Positions 10,651-22,944 of a stretch of DNA of 64,000 nt are shown here, piece by piece. The notes under the pieces were generated by a model. It was given only the letters and a program-made list of their open reading frames with translations. It searched no databases and was not told the origin of the DNA. The translations under genes were made by a program, and so were the position numbers. The DNA lies in assembly GCA_037013685.1 (NCBI GenBank), contig CM072892.1, positions 19,349,501 through 19,413,500 of the forward strand, read 5' to 3'. The stretch's first letter is position 1, and every line of letters begins with the position of its first letter. Source of the DNA: Acridotheres tristis. Taxonomy: Eukaryota > Chordata > Aves > Passeriformes > Sturnidae.

Positions 10651-11760
10651 CCAAGAAGTAGAACAGCAATGGAAGAGTCACATAGAGTACTCAGCTAAGC
10701 TTAAACAAGAAATCAAGAAGAATCCAAGAGGGAATTTGTGCTTTGTGATTTGTGAGTTTCCCTGAGGTGTCCAGTGATAGATGGAAGGTTTACAGTTATC
10801 AGGGTAGGGCAGACCTTGTGTCCTGAATATCGATCCCCATTGCTTGAGAATTAAGTGTGCTATAAATCTACAGCTTATCTGCCTTTTGCATGCTCAGCAA
10901 AAGTACACACTGAGGAGAGGAAACATAAGCAGGAGAGCTGGAACTTAGAAGAGAATGGAGCCTCTGAATAAAAAGACCTGTTGAAAACAATTTCAAGCAG
11001 GTTTCCCGTCCTCCCCTCAAAACATTTTAAGTGTCTTAATGCAGTAATTAGGAGTAAAGAAAGAGAAGAATATTCCCCAGGCACATATGACAAACCATTC
11101 TTGTTACTGAAGAGGAAGAAAAGGTGATGTAGCATACATTTAAACAGTCTTTCTTTTGCTGCTCTCTGTTCACTCACAGTTTAATTCTTCATTTTGTTTT
11201 TTTTCTCTCTCCAGCCTCTAACCTATCTAAATAAGGTGCCCTTCAGAACAATATTTATTTTACTGAGAAGCCCTTATAGATGTTAACATTAGATTCTATC
11301 TGGAAATGGTTTCAGTTAGTAGTTTTATTTCAGTGTGGGAAACCTCTGTGTATTCCTTTTTCTGAAGGAGGCCTCTGGTAAGAAGCAATATACATGTGAA
11401 ATTAATAGACTTGAGCTGTCTATGACATGTTGTTATCTATGCTGTAGTATGCATGCCCTTGCATTTGCCACTGAGCTCTTCCAATCAACTGAGTGAGAAT
11501 ATCATGATAGCTGTGTTCACAGGAAAATAATCCACTTTTAAGGCCTATTGGGAGATTTTTGTTGCTCAATAAACAAAATGCTTAATCTTGGTATTCACGT
11601 CAAAGTAGAAATTAATTTAATAATGCAATTTTGTTATAAAATAATGAGAAATTCACTTTGAAAAGTGAATTTTACTAAATAAATTTCTCAGAAAATTCAG
11701 ACTTTAAAAAAGAAAATAGAACTAAAGTTTGTGACAGAAATTAACAGACACCTGATATGA
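10651..11760. other. Unique non-coding sequence
   Basis: No gene was recognised. The minus-strand open frame at 10875-11177 (100 codons) has no recognisable motif. A nested pair of inverted repeats at 11645-11690 is listed separately. Confidence 0.6.
11645..11690. repeat. Nested hairpin-forming inverted repeats
   Basis: TGAGAAATT (11645-11653) pairs with AATTTCTCA (11682-11690). Inside it, ATTCACTT (11651-11658) pairs with AAGTGAAT (11663-11670) around a 4-base loop. The two stems share three bases, so they cannot both form fully at once. No poly-T run or gene lies beside it. Confidence 0.6.
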
Positions 11761-12545
11761 TGATTTGACCTTGGCTGGATGCCAGGTGTCCACTAAAGCC
11801 ATGCTGTCACTAACCTGCTCAGCAGGATGAGGTAGACAAGCTATCAAATGAAAGGCTCATGGGTTGAGATAAGGGCAGGGACAAATTACTCACCAATTAC
11901 TGTCACAGGCTACACAGATTGGACTTCTTGTAATAAATTATATTTATTTCCAACCAAATCAGAGTAGAATAATGAGAAATGAATCCAATTCTTAAAAATA
12001 CTTTTCCCCCACCCCTCTCCTTCTCAGACTCAGCTTTACTCATGTTTGTCTGCCTTCTGCCCATCAGCAGTGTTAGGGGTACAGGGATGGGGTTATGGTC
12101 AGTTCATTGCACATTATTTCTGCCCCTGCTTCCTCCTCAGGGGGAGAACTGCTTTCTCAGCTCCAGCATGGAATCCTTCCCATGGGAAACAGGCTTCTGT
12201 TAACTTCTTCAATGTTAGTCTTTCCCATGGGCTGCAGTTCTTCATGAACTGCTACACTATGGGCCCCGTCTGCAGCATGCAATCCTTCAGGAATATATTT
12301 CCCCAGTGTGGGTTCCCCAAGGGGCCACATGTCCTGCCAGAAAATCTGCTCCACGGAGGGCTTCCCACAGAGCCACAGCGTCCTTTGGACACACCTGCCA
12401 GCTCCACTATGGACCTCCATGGGCTGCAGGGGCACAGCTGCCTCACCATGGTCTTCACCACAGGCTGAAGAAAAATACCTGCTCTGGCAACTGAGTCTCT
12501 CCTCCCCTTCCTTCTTCATCGACCTTGTCTCTCAAGATATTTCAG
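11761..12545 (-). mobile_element. Avian endogenous retrovirus LTR, truncated at its 5' side
   Basis: I recognise this as a copy of an abundant avian LTR (ERVL-like by memory). The left edge TGATTTGACCTTGGCTGGAT is the LTR 3' end read in reverse. Next comes a block with AATTACTCACCAATTACTGTC-like sequence, then an AATAAA signal on the minus strand (TTTATT at 11943-11948). About 12140-12480 holds a run of degenerate units with recurring CCATGGG and CTGCAG blocks, characteristic of the family. Similarity is lost at about 12545, so the promoter part and 5' edge are missing. The long open frames at 12046-12649 on both strands come from these units and are not genes. Confidence 0.8.
12140..12480. 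repeat. Degenerate tandem subrepeats inside the LTR
   Basis: Units of roughly 40-60 bases recur here with shared blocks: CCCATGGG or a variant, CTGCAG, and a CTCCA/GTGGG pair. They have diverged strongly. They keep both strands open for over 100 codons, which explains several overlapping open frames. Confidence 0.6.
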
Positions 12546-13725
12546 ATGGACAGCTGGTGGAAGCACTCCTGACTCTGCCCCCAGTCCCCATGTGCTGGCT
12601 TGGCACAGACCTATTATCATTCAAGCTAAACACTACTGCAGCTGGTTAGGGTCCATTCACAAGATTGTCTCTTACATTTCTGCAGGGGCAGACGTACATC
12701 AGGAAAGCAATGCTGGGACAGTAAAAAAATGTTCTAGGGACAGCAACTTTTTACAGTTTCTGGTGTTATTCTGAGGAATATATATTCTGAAGAATAAGTT
12801 CAATCTTAGGCTTAATGTCATCCTAGATGTAATTTCACCTACTGAAGCTGTATCACAGCTTATTTCCATTATTAAATTTTACTGGAAATCTCAGCCGGTC
12901 AGATAAAATTCACAAGCCACAGGGACAAAAACAGAGAGTGTCTCTCACCTCTCTCTTACTTCCTTTGAGACACAGACTTCTTTTTAGAGATGTAAAAGTA
13001 CTTTCTCATCATTTGTAAGTTCTTGAATTCCTGGCAATACTCGAGCTAGTTACTAAAGAAAGCATTTAATCTTCATGATTCTTTAAAATTACTATTTCAT
13101 TAAGATTTCTAAATATTTAAGTCAGAATTTTTTTTGTAAACTGTTCAAAACTCACCAAAAAGAGTTCTGTGGGGCAGAGGGTAGGGGAACAAAGGAAAGG
13201 AACACTCATTTTGATTAGTAAATGGAAGGAGTTGTTATGCATATAATAAGCATGGCAAGTAGGACAAGGAAAGATAGTCCAAAATATTGGCAGTCTAATA
13301 TAATATCATGAAAAATTAAGACACTAATGAACTTAATATTGAAGAGAATTGAGAAGTCCATCTACTACAGTCTCCCACTCATGGAGTAAAATTTTAACAC
13401 CTTCTAGACAAACTTGAAGAGTACACAGGTCTGATTCTGCTTTTCAAAACACCCCATATTTAATGGGTAAAATACTAGGAAAATCCTTTGTATTCTTTCA
13501 AAATACAGAGTAGTCTTTTTCTTGACATAAAAGCCATGCTGTTTTCCAGAGTATTTCCAAGATCCCATTTCTGTTTGATTCAAATAGTTCTTCCTATCAG
13601 TCAGAATCAAAGCTTAATCATTGTTTTTCTAATGCAGTAAGAGTTATTCCAAGACAATATTTGGAAGAAAATAAAAATGAAAATGCAGTTATTTTTGTTT
13701 CTAGGGCAAGAGAGGCAGAACAAAA

Positions 13726-13774
13726 ATATTTATTATTTTATTTATGTATGTATGTATTTATGTATTTATTTACT
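13726..13774. repeat. TATT/TATG simple repeat
   Basis: Imperfect 4-base units of TATT and TATG run without long interruption. Confidence 0.85.
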
Positions 13775-14236
13775 ATGACTGCACTTAATATATTCATTGG
13801 TTGGTTGTGTGAAAATCCTCCCAGATCACTTACTTTTAAAAGGCATTTCTTCTTACTGATTTCCTGCAGTCAGGTGTAAGACAAATTCTATGATTCCTAA
13901 TAATATACACACTAAAGAAATTTGGGCAATAAAAGGGTTTATTATGTTGTACTATGAGGAATGAGACTAAAAGGATCTCAATTCAATCATAAGGGTATTC
14001 CCAATACAACACCTACGGTAAATCCAGAGAGGAAATAAAAGATTAATTCATAGAGAGAAATGGCAGTTTGGCAGCAGCATGTTACTGTCAGATTGTTATT
14101 TTTGCAATAATATTTTTTATTATGCTTCTGCACACAGGCTTGCATTTGCACAAAGTTGCTGCATTGCAAATGGATTCCCTCATTGTCTTTCTCTATATTT
14201 ACCAGAAGTTTCCTCTCATACAAGATCAATACCAGC

Positions 14237-14264
14237 AATAATAATAATAATAACAACAATAATT
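14237..14264. repeat. AAT/AAC simple repeat
   Basis: Six or so AAT units pass into AAC and AAT units. Confidence 0.85.
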
Positions 14265-14359
14265 CATTAAATTTCTCTTACCTCTTTCATATATAAAGTT
14301 CCCAAGATACCTTTCATCATCAGTGTGGAATGATTTAGAAAATGAATATATCCTTCTGC

Positions 14360-14570
14360 ACAGAAACACAGAATAATTTAGCTTGGAAGGAGCCTCTGGA
14401 GATCACCTAGTCCAAGTTCCTGCCCACGACAGGTCTAGAAAAACAAGGCCTTGTCCAAGCAAATCTGAAGCAACTCCAAAGTCAGAGACTGTACAACATT
14501 TCTAGGAAAAATTTCCTCAGCCTTCTAGCTTTCCTGGCCAGAGCAGCTACCCTGCTCCTTAGACACGTGT
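14360..14570 (-). mobile_element. CR1 LINE 3' fragment (minus strand)
   Basis: It begins with CACAGAAACACAGAATAATTTAGCTTGGAAGG in pattern (degenerate form of the reversed CR1 tail) and continues with CACCTAGTCCAAGTTCCTGC, a typical CR1 3' region read in reverse. It stops at about 14570, where a plus-strand CR1 begins, so two truncated 5' ends lie back to back. Confidence 0.82.
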
Positions 14571-14571
14571 A

Positions 14572-15465
14572 AGTCTATGAGGTTGGATAGGATTCACCCT
14601 GAAAATGCTGGTGGAAGAGTTCACCAAGCCACTCTCCATCCTCACAAGCAGAAGAGAAGGGGCAGGTACAGATCTTTTCATTCTTATGGCCAGTGACAGG
14701 ATTTGAGCAAACAGTGTGAAGCTGAGCTGGAGGAGGTTTTGGTTGGATATCAAGAAAAAGGTTTTTCATCCAGAAGGTGGTTGAGCATAGAAACAGGCTG
14801 CTCAGTGAAGTGGTCACAGCACCAAACCTGAGAGAGTTCAAGAAATGTCTGGACAATGCTCTTCAGCACATGGTGTGATTCTTGAGGGATCCTGTGAAGG
14901 GCCAGGAGTTGGACTCAATGATCATTAAGAGTCCCTTCCAACTCAGTATATTCTATGATTCTATGATTTTTCATCAGTCCTGGTTAACCAGAGAGGTCCC
15001 AGACATCTGCAGGTTAGCCAATGTGATACATATCTACAAGAAGAGTTTGAAGGAGGATGTGGAAAGTTACAGGCCTGACAGCATGCCCTTGGTGTCAGAG
15101 AAGCTGATGGAACAGATTATCCTGAGTGTGATCACATGGATGTACAGGACATCCAGGGGATCAGGTCCAGCCAGCATGGGTTTTGGAAAGGCAGGTTCTT
15201 GACCAAACTGATTTCCTTTTATGAGCAGGTAACCTGACTAGTGGATGAAGGGAAGGCTGTGGATGTTTCCATCTGGACTTCAGCAAAGCCTTTGACACTG
15301 TCTCCCAAAGCATGCTCCTGGAGAAGCTGTCAGCCGATGGCTTGGACTGTTCACTGGGTTAAAAACTGTCTGGATGGTCAGGTCCAGAGAGTGGTGCTGA
15401 ATGTAGTTACATCCAGCTGGTCACAGGAGGGGTTCCCCAGGGCTCAGTGTGAGGGTCAGTCTTGT
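14572..15465 (+). mobile_element. CR1 LINE ORF2 fragment, host of a nested CR1
   Basis: Two pieces, 14572-14640 and about 14966-15465, read as one stretch of CR1 ORF2 reverse transcriptase once the insert between them is ignored. The first ends at ACCAAGCCACTCTCCATC and the second resumes at ATTTTTCATCAGTCCTGG, which is continuous in known CR1 reverse transcriptases. Later segments include REVPDICRLANV, KEDVESYRP, EKLMEQIILS, VDEGKAVDV and HWVKNCLDG. The frame is broken by several stops and shifts (for example near 15200), and similarity ends shortly after GGGGTTCCCCAGGGCTCAGT at about 15465. Both ends of the element are missing. Confidence 0.88.
14641..14970 (+). mobile_element. Nested CR1 LINE 3' end
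   Basis: This 330-bp piece lies inside the CR1 ORF2 fragment above. It runs from CTCACAAGCAGAAG through GGTTGGATATCAAG and GGCTGCTCAGTGAAGTGGTC, then to the tail TTCTATGATTCTATGATT at 14951-14968, so its orientation is plus. Its length fits the strong 5' truncation usual for CR1 copies. No clear target-site duplication is visible. The exact right edge is ambiguous because the tail and the host sequence share ATTTT. Confidence 0.87.
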
Positions 15466-18400
15466 TTTTTGTACCAGGTCAAGTAAGTCAGGAGCACATA
15501 AACCATTAGCAATAGGGGTGGGTGGCAAGGAACAGTATGTGAGTGTACCCCTGATCTCAACTCACTTCCATTCCTATTTCTTATCCAGCTCAATATGCCA
15601 TTTTCCAGGTAACTGAAGTGAGTTTCAAAACAGTAGAAATCAATAGTAAAAATGAAAATAAGGCAAGGGTCATCCAAACTACCCCATGCATTTGGATGCA
15701 GGAGGGCAAGAGAACTGCATAGAGCTCTCAATCTTGGCAATAATCCATTTGTCACCATTGCAATATGGAAAAATTGAAGACCAGAAATTTGGAACAAAAT
15801 TAATCAGCAGAGTTAATGTGAATACCTCTTTCCTTGACATGGAGGGGAAAGCAGTGGCTCCTCAATTTTCATATTTTCTATCATATAGATAGAGGAGGAA
15901 CTGCAAGATCATAGGTAAAGGACAGCAGGGATGGAGGAAGCAAGAAAACACCTTCCCACATTCATACATTCACAGAAGAAATACACAGTAGGGATAGAAA
16001 GAGGAGTGGAGCAAAGACACTACCATTGATGGGGCAGCATCTGGCAGAGTGAAGATATAACCAGGAGTGCCACTCTGATTCTGGAACAAGAGCAGGGAGA
16101 GAGAATAGCAGAAAAGCAGAAAAGCACTGCTTTCCCCTTCACACACGCAGCTGTGGAGAGCTACCAGAGGGTGTTAAGAGCCAAAAGAAGGGTTACTCCT
16201 GTGAGCCACGCTGTCATGAGTGGAGGATTAGCACTGGAGAGTTAAAACAGTAAAATATATGCCAATAATCATCTGCATGCTGTAGTCTATGTCAAGACAT
16301 AGCAGCACAGAGAAAATTACATATTCCAAGCTAAGAAGTTCTACATATAGTGTCTCTCCCCTCCCGTCCCCACTATTCCATCAGGAGAAGTCAGAAAACT
16401 GCCCTTGGTCTAATGCAAGGCTTCACATTCAACATACTTGAAAGAACTGCCACCAGTTTTCTAGTCTCAATGTTTCTTTAGTGTTGCAAAGTTTTGGGGC
16501 TTTTTATATAGAAGGCACAATATGATTCATCCTGTCTAAAGCTTAGAGGTAACTCTTTGCTTATTGCTAGAATTGCTAAGCCAGCAAGAGGACTTACTGT
16601 GGGATAGGCCTGTGAAATAAACCAAGACAGATAGACCTCAGTCACAAAATGTGCTTCACTCTAAGTGGCCCAGCAAACCTCCAGGAGTCTTAGTCTACAT
16701 TGGGGAATATGTAAATCTGATAAATAGCTAGAGGTAAAAGCATAATTAAAAGATTCAAAGCTAAAGGTCACAGATATTCAGCCATTGAATTCCTGCTGGT
16801 TTAGGAGATTACTGACATCATATATCACATTTAAAAGTGTTTCTGGGGTAGAAGATTAGTGAAGGAACTAATTTTCTTTCTTTGAAATTATTTAGCAGCA
16901 CAAAAAGTGCAATTTTGTTTCTTTAGGTGGTACTGCAGCTGCCGCTCTCAGGAACACTATATTCCACAGTAGCACTAGATAGCTTAGGTTCTTAAAAAGG
17001 AACATATTTGATCTTTAATGATTTTTTTCTTTCCTCATCAAGACTCTGAGCTTGATTCAACAGTTCTTTTAAGGTTTCTCACTTCCTGGAACAAGCAGAG
17101 TGAGACTGTGTACAAAAGTCTTCCTTCAGTTTCGTTTGCAGCTTTTTCTTACAGTCTCTACAGATCTGACAAAGGTGACAATTCAGGATGAGACTTGACA
17201 ATGCCCCACTTAGTAAATAAAAACTTAATTTTACTTTCCATTAATAACTTGTTGTACTGGATTTTGACCTGTTTGCTGCAGCAAAAATTTCTGCATCATT
17301 TGAGTTTTAAACTACATTTAAGGATATTTAAGACATATTTTAGGAAGACAGCTGAGGGATGAAACAAATTACTTCTGGGCATTATAGGGCTCCTCAGCTT
17401 TACTCTTTTGTACATTATATATTCAAAAGCACATACCATAATGTTGCAGATGCAGCTGTGCTGTCCATTATATATATATTATATGTCCATTGATGCTCAA
17501 GTTATCTTTAGCAAGCAGTACTCATTGCTGAAATAATATTCTCAGGAGCATAGATATTTCATTTTCTGTCCAGTGCTCATTGACTTACAAAACTGGCTAC
17601 AATGAGATGTAGGTTTAAGCTTGAGACAACCTTCAAAAAAGGCATTCTGGATAGTAACATGCTCATCAACACTGTTGGTACAATGTAAGTAAACAAATTT
17701 TAAACGCATCTCTTGTAAAAAGGATCCTGTATCATTAGTACTTTATCATGGGGAATAGGAAGGACTGTACTGTTGAAAGAGAACAGTATGAATTGTCACT
17801 TATCTTGTTGATACCCAAGGGATAACTGGCAATATAAGGACAATCTTCAGTTGTCTTGAGGGTCTCAACATTTCAGCACATTCCGAGGATGGACATGTAG
17901 TCCTTTTACCATTCCATGGGCATTTCTGGGATTTCAAAATTTCAAGATATCTTGTATACCTGTGATAACTAAATATTTAACCTGTGTTTTGTTGCACTAC
18001 ACACCTGGGAAAATATGATGTGCCTGGATCAGGTGTAGGTTGACAAGTGCTTTGCTTTCAAATCAGACAGGATCAAGGGATTTTATGCTGATTTTGCAAT
18101 GGCTACAGGAGGCCAGATGACACATTTTTCAGGTCGACTTTAATCTGGCACTATGAAGGTTAAAAAATGGATTTACTATACCATTTATTACAGCCTAGGT
18201 TTCCTAGGAAAAAAAATCTTAACTGAGGAATCCATACTGCAGAATTGCTTTTAGTGATTGTACAGCTTAGCAAATTCTAGCTCTCTTTTGCCTCGTGTTG
18301 AACAGGATTTGAGCCTCATTTCCACACAAAGAAGCTGAATAAATTACCTTCAAATACATTTGTTACTATGCAATAGTTTCTTTTCAATCCTCTCTGCTAG

Positions 18401-21400
18401 AGTAGCTATGTTTTACATGAATATTAATTAACTGAGCCCAAGAGAGTAAGAAAAGAGGGGTGCAAAATTGCCTATATATCTTAGTGATTATGATACCAAG
18501 AATTATGGTTCAAGACTTTGTTTCAGATGCAACTTAATTATTCAATGTGAAGTGAAAACTTTTCAGTACTCTGGAAATTTCCAACAAGTTCTCACTTAGT
18601 TTACTATTTCTGCTCTTTATATTATAATGGTATGCTGTAAGATTTTAAAGCATATATTGTTATTTTTAAAATAAAACCCTTATCTACATTGCTTATAATG
18701 TGGACATCACAAATTGTTAAAAAGCTCTTTTTCTCTCATGGTACTATTGTTTATATAGCACAAGTCTCTATGCTCACTTAGGCATATAGATTCATCATGA
18801 TAAAATCCAGTCAAAGGAGGGCATCATGGAAACGATTCCAGATTAGTGTCAAATCCTACTTCTCTAGAAGGTTTTAAGAACAGTGAGATATAAATCATAA
18901 CCTTTCTCAATAGAACTAGGTTTCTATAACAAATCTTTAGAGTGAAAATGCTTTCCCTCTCAGCATTCATGTATCCACTCCCTGAAGAATGTTTGAGTAA
19001 GTGATGAGCAAGAGAAGAAAGGTTTCGAGTATATTAATACACTAAGCCACCACACCATGATTGCTACTCACAGGATACTCATCAGTCTGTGTCATTTGCC
19101 TTCTTTCAAACTTCCAGCTAAGGTACTCCACAACTCTCTCCTGAGCTGTCCTCTTTTTCTGACTTAGAACCTATGCACTTTTTCCTGATCTGAAATTGAT
19201 TCTCCAGATTACAACTTCTGACACCCTAGAACTGGATTTTCTTCCCAAAGATAAATAAAAATAAATGTAATAATATGTTATGACAAACAGCTAGGAGGTT
19301 TGCTGTGTATAGGTCTGCCCATACTCACATATTTTACCTCTCCCTGCTGCTGGATAAAATCAGTTCCTGCTGCCTCAGAAACCCCATACACAACACCCTC
19401 CCTGGTGGAGTGTATGGACGGATACTTCATTTGCTTCAGTGCATTGCAGTGCACTGCCCAAGACTTCTGCCTGGTTTTTAGTAAGCCTTCTAGCAGGTAA
19501 TTCAAAATTGCAGAAATAATTACAGCAATTTAATTTGCACAGGAGCCTGATAATTATGGAAGCAATTTCTTCCCCCAGTACTATGCCCTGTAGATAATAA
19601 ATACAGGCCTGCTCTATTCAGAGCTGCTCAAGCTAGATCAGTTTTGGACTTCGACAGCAACAGAATTCCAAGTTCATACATAACACTTTAGATAGTGCTT
19701 CATAAGTTTATGGTTCCTGACTTTGGTGACAAATAAGTAGAGAAGTTGGATCACAACTCTAAATATTGTTGCTTAACTATCAGCAACTCTATTGTATTTG
19801 AGTTCTCAAACTCTGTGTCTCAAGCTAACCTCAATAAAAATAAAGATATAAAAATAAAATATAATTAGAACACAATATTGTTCTGGTATTAAACTATTGT
19901 GCAGGTCACAGTAGACTGAAATTGAACACCTTCTGTATGAAAAAGAAAAATACATAAAATAATGGCCATACTTGCTCCACTATAGTGCTCATTTGAGGGA
20001 AAAAATAAAACCAGGATCTGTGGAAGAAAGCAACACAGAGAAAGTGGTAGATATGCATAAAGCCATACAGCAAAACAAACTCTAATCTCCCGAATGCTTG
20101 GCCATGATCACAGTGTTGTTAAACATCAGAGGTACCACAAGTCAAGAATGGACTAACATACTGTACCAGGGTATACACACCCTGTGGCATAGAAGATACT
20201 GGGGAGGGAGCTGTTATTCCATTGTCCATGCACCTGGAACTGTGTGCTGTATTAGGCAGAGTTAACTGTGAGGTTAGTGCAGCAAACCCGATTGTGGTAA
20301 ATATCCAAGACATCCCGGGCCAAACTCTAACTAGATAACCAATACCATTTCCCAGTGACCAGATTAAGGTGAACCGAAAATTATTTGAGACCTTTCTGTT
20401 CTTTATTTTTAAAGCATGAAATTGTTGTACTTTTGTTGGGATTCGTGTGACAGGGCAGCATTTGAAAGTAGTGTGAGGTCTTTAAAAATGTGTTTATACA
20501 ACACACACATCTCTGGCTAAATTTGCTCTTTCCTCTGAAATCATTAGTTTTAATCCCTCAGCTTTGAATTCATTGTTGGTTTCCTTCCAGGATTGCATTC
20601 TTCCATTATAGACTGGTAATAATAAAGCTTGGTATTTATAGACCACTTTATATTCTCAAATCTCTGTGCAAGCATTCATTATTTCATCACTATAGATTTA
20701 AAATAATTCAGTCCTATTTTAGAAGAGCCAAATGGAAGGCATTGAAACACTGGGGACCTCAATCTCAAAACAAATAATGACATAAATGGCAAAAATCAGA
20801 GGCCTCTGACTTCTGGGATCATGGCACCTACTAATACATAGCACTTATCAAAATAGTTACTAAAATTAATCAAAAGAAAAAACCAAAGCAGTAAGCAACT
20901 TGAAAAGGTCAACTTCTGTCATAGAGTAAACCATACCATTATTACTGAGAGCTCAGTGCAATAATGGAGTTGGAAATTTTGTGACATTTATTTTGGAGAA
21001 AAGTGAAAATACAAGTTGTAATTCTGAAAACCACTCATGCAATACTGGTTTGAGGCACATTTTAGTGAAATTATTTCATTAAATAGTTTCATTGGGTTTT
21101 TTCCCAGGATTAGAGGCATTTAAAATAAATCCATTTATTTTGTTCATTTGTCTTCCACTCTTTTTTCCCCTGTTTTAGATGAAACATGCTTTCACATCAC
21201 ATCAAACCACTAAACTAATTTGTATCCAGTGAGTAGCATGAAGTTGTAATAGCCAATGTGTGAAGAATTGGAAAAATATAAAATACATCCAGTTAATTTT
21301 GCAATGTTTTCCAAGAAAGATGTACATCTTCAGAGGTTATTTCCAATAGCAGATTTTAATGAAATAAAAGCAATCTACTGACGTTTCTTTGTCTTGGGTA

Positions 21401-22705
21401 ATTGAGCTGAATTACACAACACTACACAAAATTAAGCAGTAAATCTGAAAAATTAAATTCTCCAACATTTGTCCGTTCTTCCTCATTAGAAGACCATGAG
21501 ACACTAAAAGGTGGATAACCCTATGGAAGTCAAAAATCTTTAGGAAAGCTACCAACATTTATAAACAACCAACTTAGCATGTCATAACAAATTACCTTTT
21601 CTCAGCTGACTCTTCTTAATTGATTCCTCACACATCTCCTACTCTTCTGCAATTGCCAAGTAATTTACTTCACATTTGCAGTGGGCTGGATAGATAAAAT
21701 GATCTAGCTGAAGTGCTGAATCCTTCACAACGGTAGCATGCTAGCATGTAAACAATTGTGCTGGAAGGAGCCTGAGCAAATCCTCTCCCATTGTGGGGTT
21801 TTGTCTGCCTGAGCTCAGAGCCAACTTTGGCACAGTGGGAGAGGCTCCCTGACAGCTCCAGTGGAAGGCTTACAAGGGCTGGCCCATAGGAGCTGATTTC
21901 AGGCAGAAGTCCTTGAACTTGATCTCTGCCTGAGTTACGGCTGCCACCACAGCTAAGACTGTTCCTGACCATGGATTCTCTGGTTTGGGTCCCCAGACCA
22001 TGAACAGACTTTTCAATTGGATGTCACTTGTGATCAGAAACTTGCCTGATGCCCTGCTCTGGGGCATCCTTTCTGATTGTAAAGTAAATAGTACTCACTC
22101 TCCCTCTCAATTTTTGGGTATAGCACTTTATGATGAAAAGTGCTGATGTGTTTAGAAACACATCAGACAGTAAAGTGTGATCCAGAAGGATTCCAATTGA
22201 TTTAACAATGTGGTACATATAGTCAGCAGCTTTGATTTTTTTATTTCATTCGTGTAAACATATTTAATAAAATGACAGATGGTACAATTCACCATATCAC
22301 TGCCAAAAATGTTTTGATTTCAATATGTTCGTGTTCAATTAACCTTTAGTGGTTTATTCCTATCTCTCTGTTAGATGGCTAAAGTAATAAAATGGCACAC
22401 AATAAACATTCATATTTATCACTGAACATGGAATTGTTACTTTCCATACACTAGAATGAACAAATATCCATTTGATGAATATTTTTAATCAGAAAGCAGT
22501 TGTGAGTATAGGTGACTTGAACAGCAGTTCAGACTGGAAAACAGGTTTGAGAGGACTGTGTTTGAGAGTTTTGCACCCTTCCTCCCCATCCTGCTCATCT
22601 GAAAATAAATTCAAGTTTCAGAACATCTGTTGTGAAATCTATGAAGGAAATCCTGCAATGGCAAGATGTATTATCAGCAGTATCTGGAATTTTCATGTTA
22701 ATCGT
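15466..22705. other. Long unique AT-rich non-coding stretch
   Basis: No gene, LINE tail or LTR edge was recognised over about 7 kb. Short open frames (for example 15456-15797 minus, 19278-19505, 21670-21972 minus) lack motifs. A GC-richer patch at about 21750-21990 could be an old, unrecognised repeat. An AT dinucleotide patch lies near 17469-17482. Confidence 0.6.
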
Positions 22706-22810
22706 TGAGGAATCCATTCAGTGCAGGTATCTCAGTTTGCAGCTGCAGTGTGAGCTGCAGGCTGAGCTCTGAGCAGTGGGAGCCCAAGGCAAGGGGCCAG
22801 GAACTGTTGA

Positions 22811-22850
22811 CCCTTTGATAACCAAGGGGACCCTTTGATAACCAAGGGGA
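22811..22850. repeat. Perfect tandem duplication of a 20-bp unit
   Basis: CCCTTTGATAACCAAGGGGA occurs twice in a row with no mismatch. The unit contains CTTTGAT, which resembles a TCF/LEF-type site, and an imperfect CCCTT/AAGGG inverted repeat. It ends 86 bases upstream of the TATA box at 22937. Confidence 0.97.
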
Positions 22851-22936
22851 CCCGTGGCACAGCCAGGTGAGGGGCACACTCAGAGGCACAGCAGGAGCCA
22901 AGGACCACAGATTTCTGTGGGCTGAAACTGTGAGAG

Positions 22937-22944
22937 TATAAAAG
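22937..22944 (+). promoter_or_regulatory. TATA box of the probable LTR
   Basis: TATAAAAG in a GC-richer setting with upstream duplicated units and a downstream ATTAAA signal. It fits an RNA polymerase II core promoter, but no transcript data are available. Confidence 0.5.

Larger units (their letters stand above)
12546..14359. other. Unique non-coding sequence with short simple repeats
   Basis: No gene was recognised. The stretch contains a TATT/TATG tract (13726-13774) and an AAT/AAC tract (14237-14264). Open frames at 13404-13610, 13661-13879 and 13987-14259 are short and partly made of those repeats. Confidence 0.65.

Noticed and set aside
12046..12649. Several overlapping open frames of 60 to 140 codons on both strands
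   Set aside because: They lie in, or run just beyond, a recognised avian LTR with degenerate tandem units, and there is no splice or start context.
14882..15202. 106-codon plus-strand open frame as a candidate gene
   Set aside because: It starts in the nested CR1 tail and continues into broken CR1 reverse transcriptase sequence.
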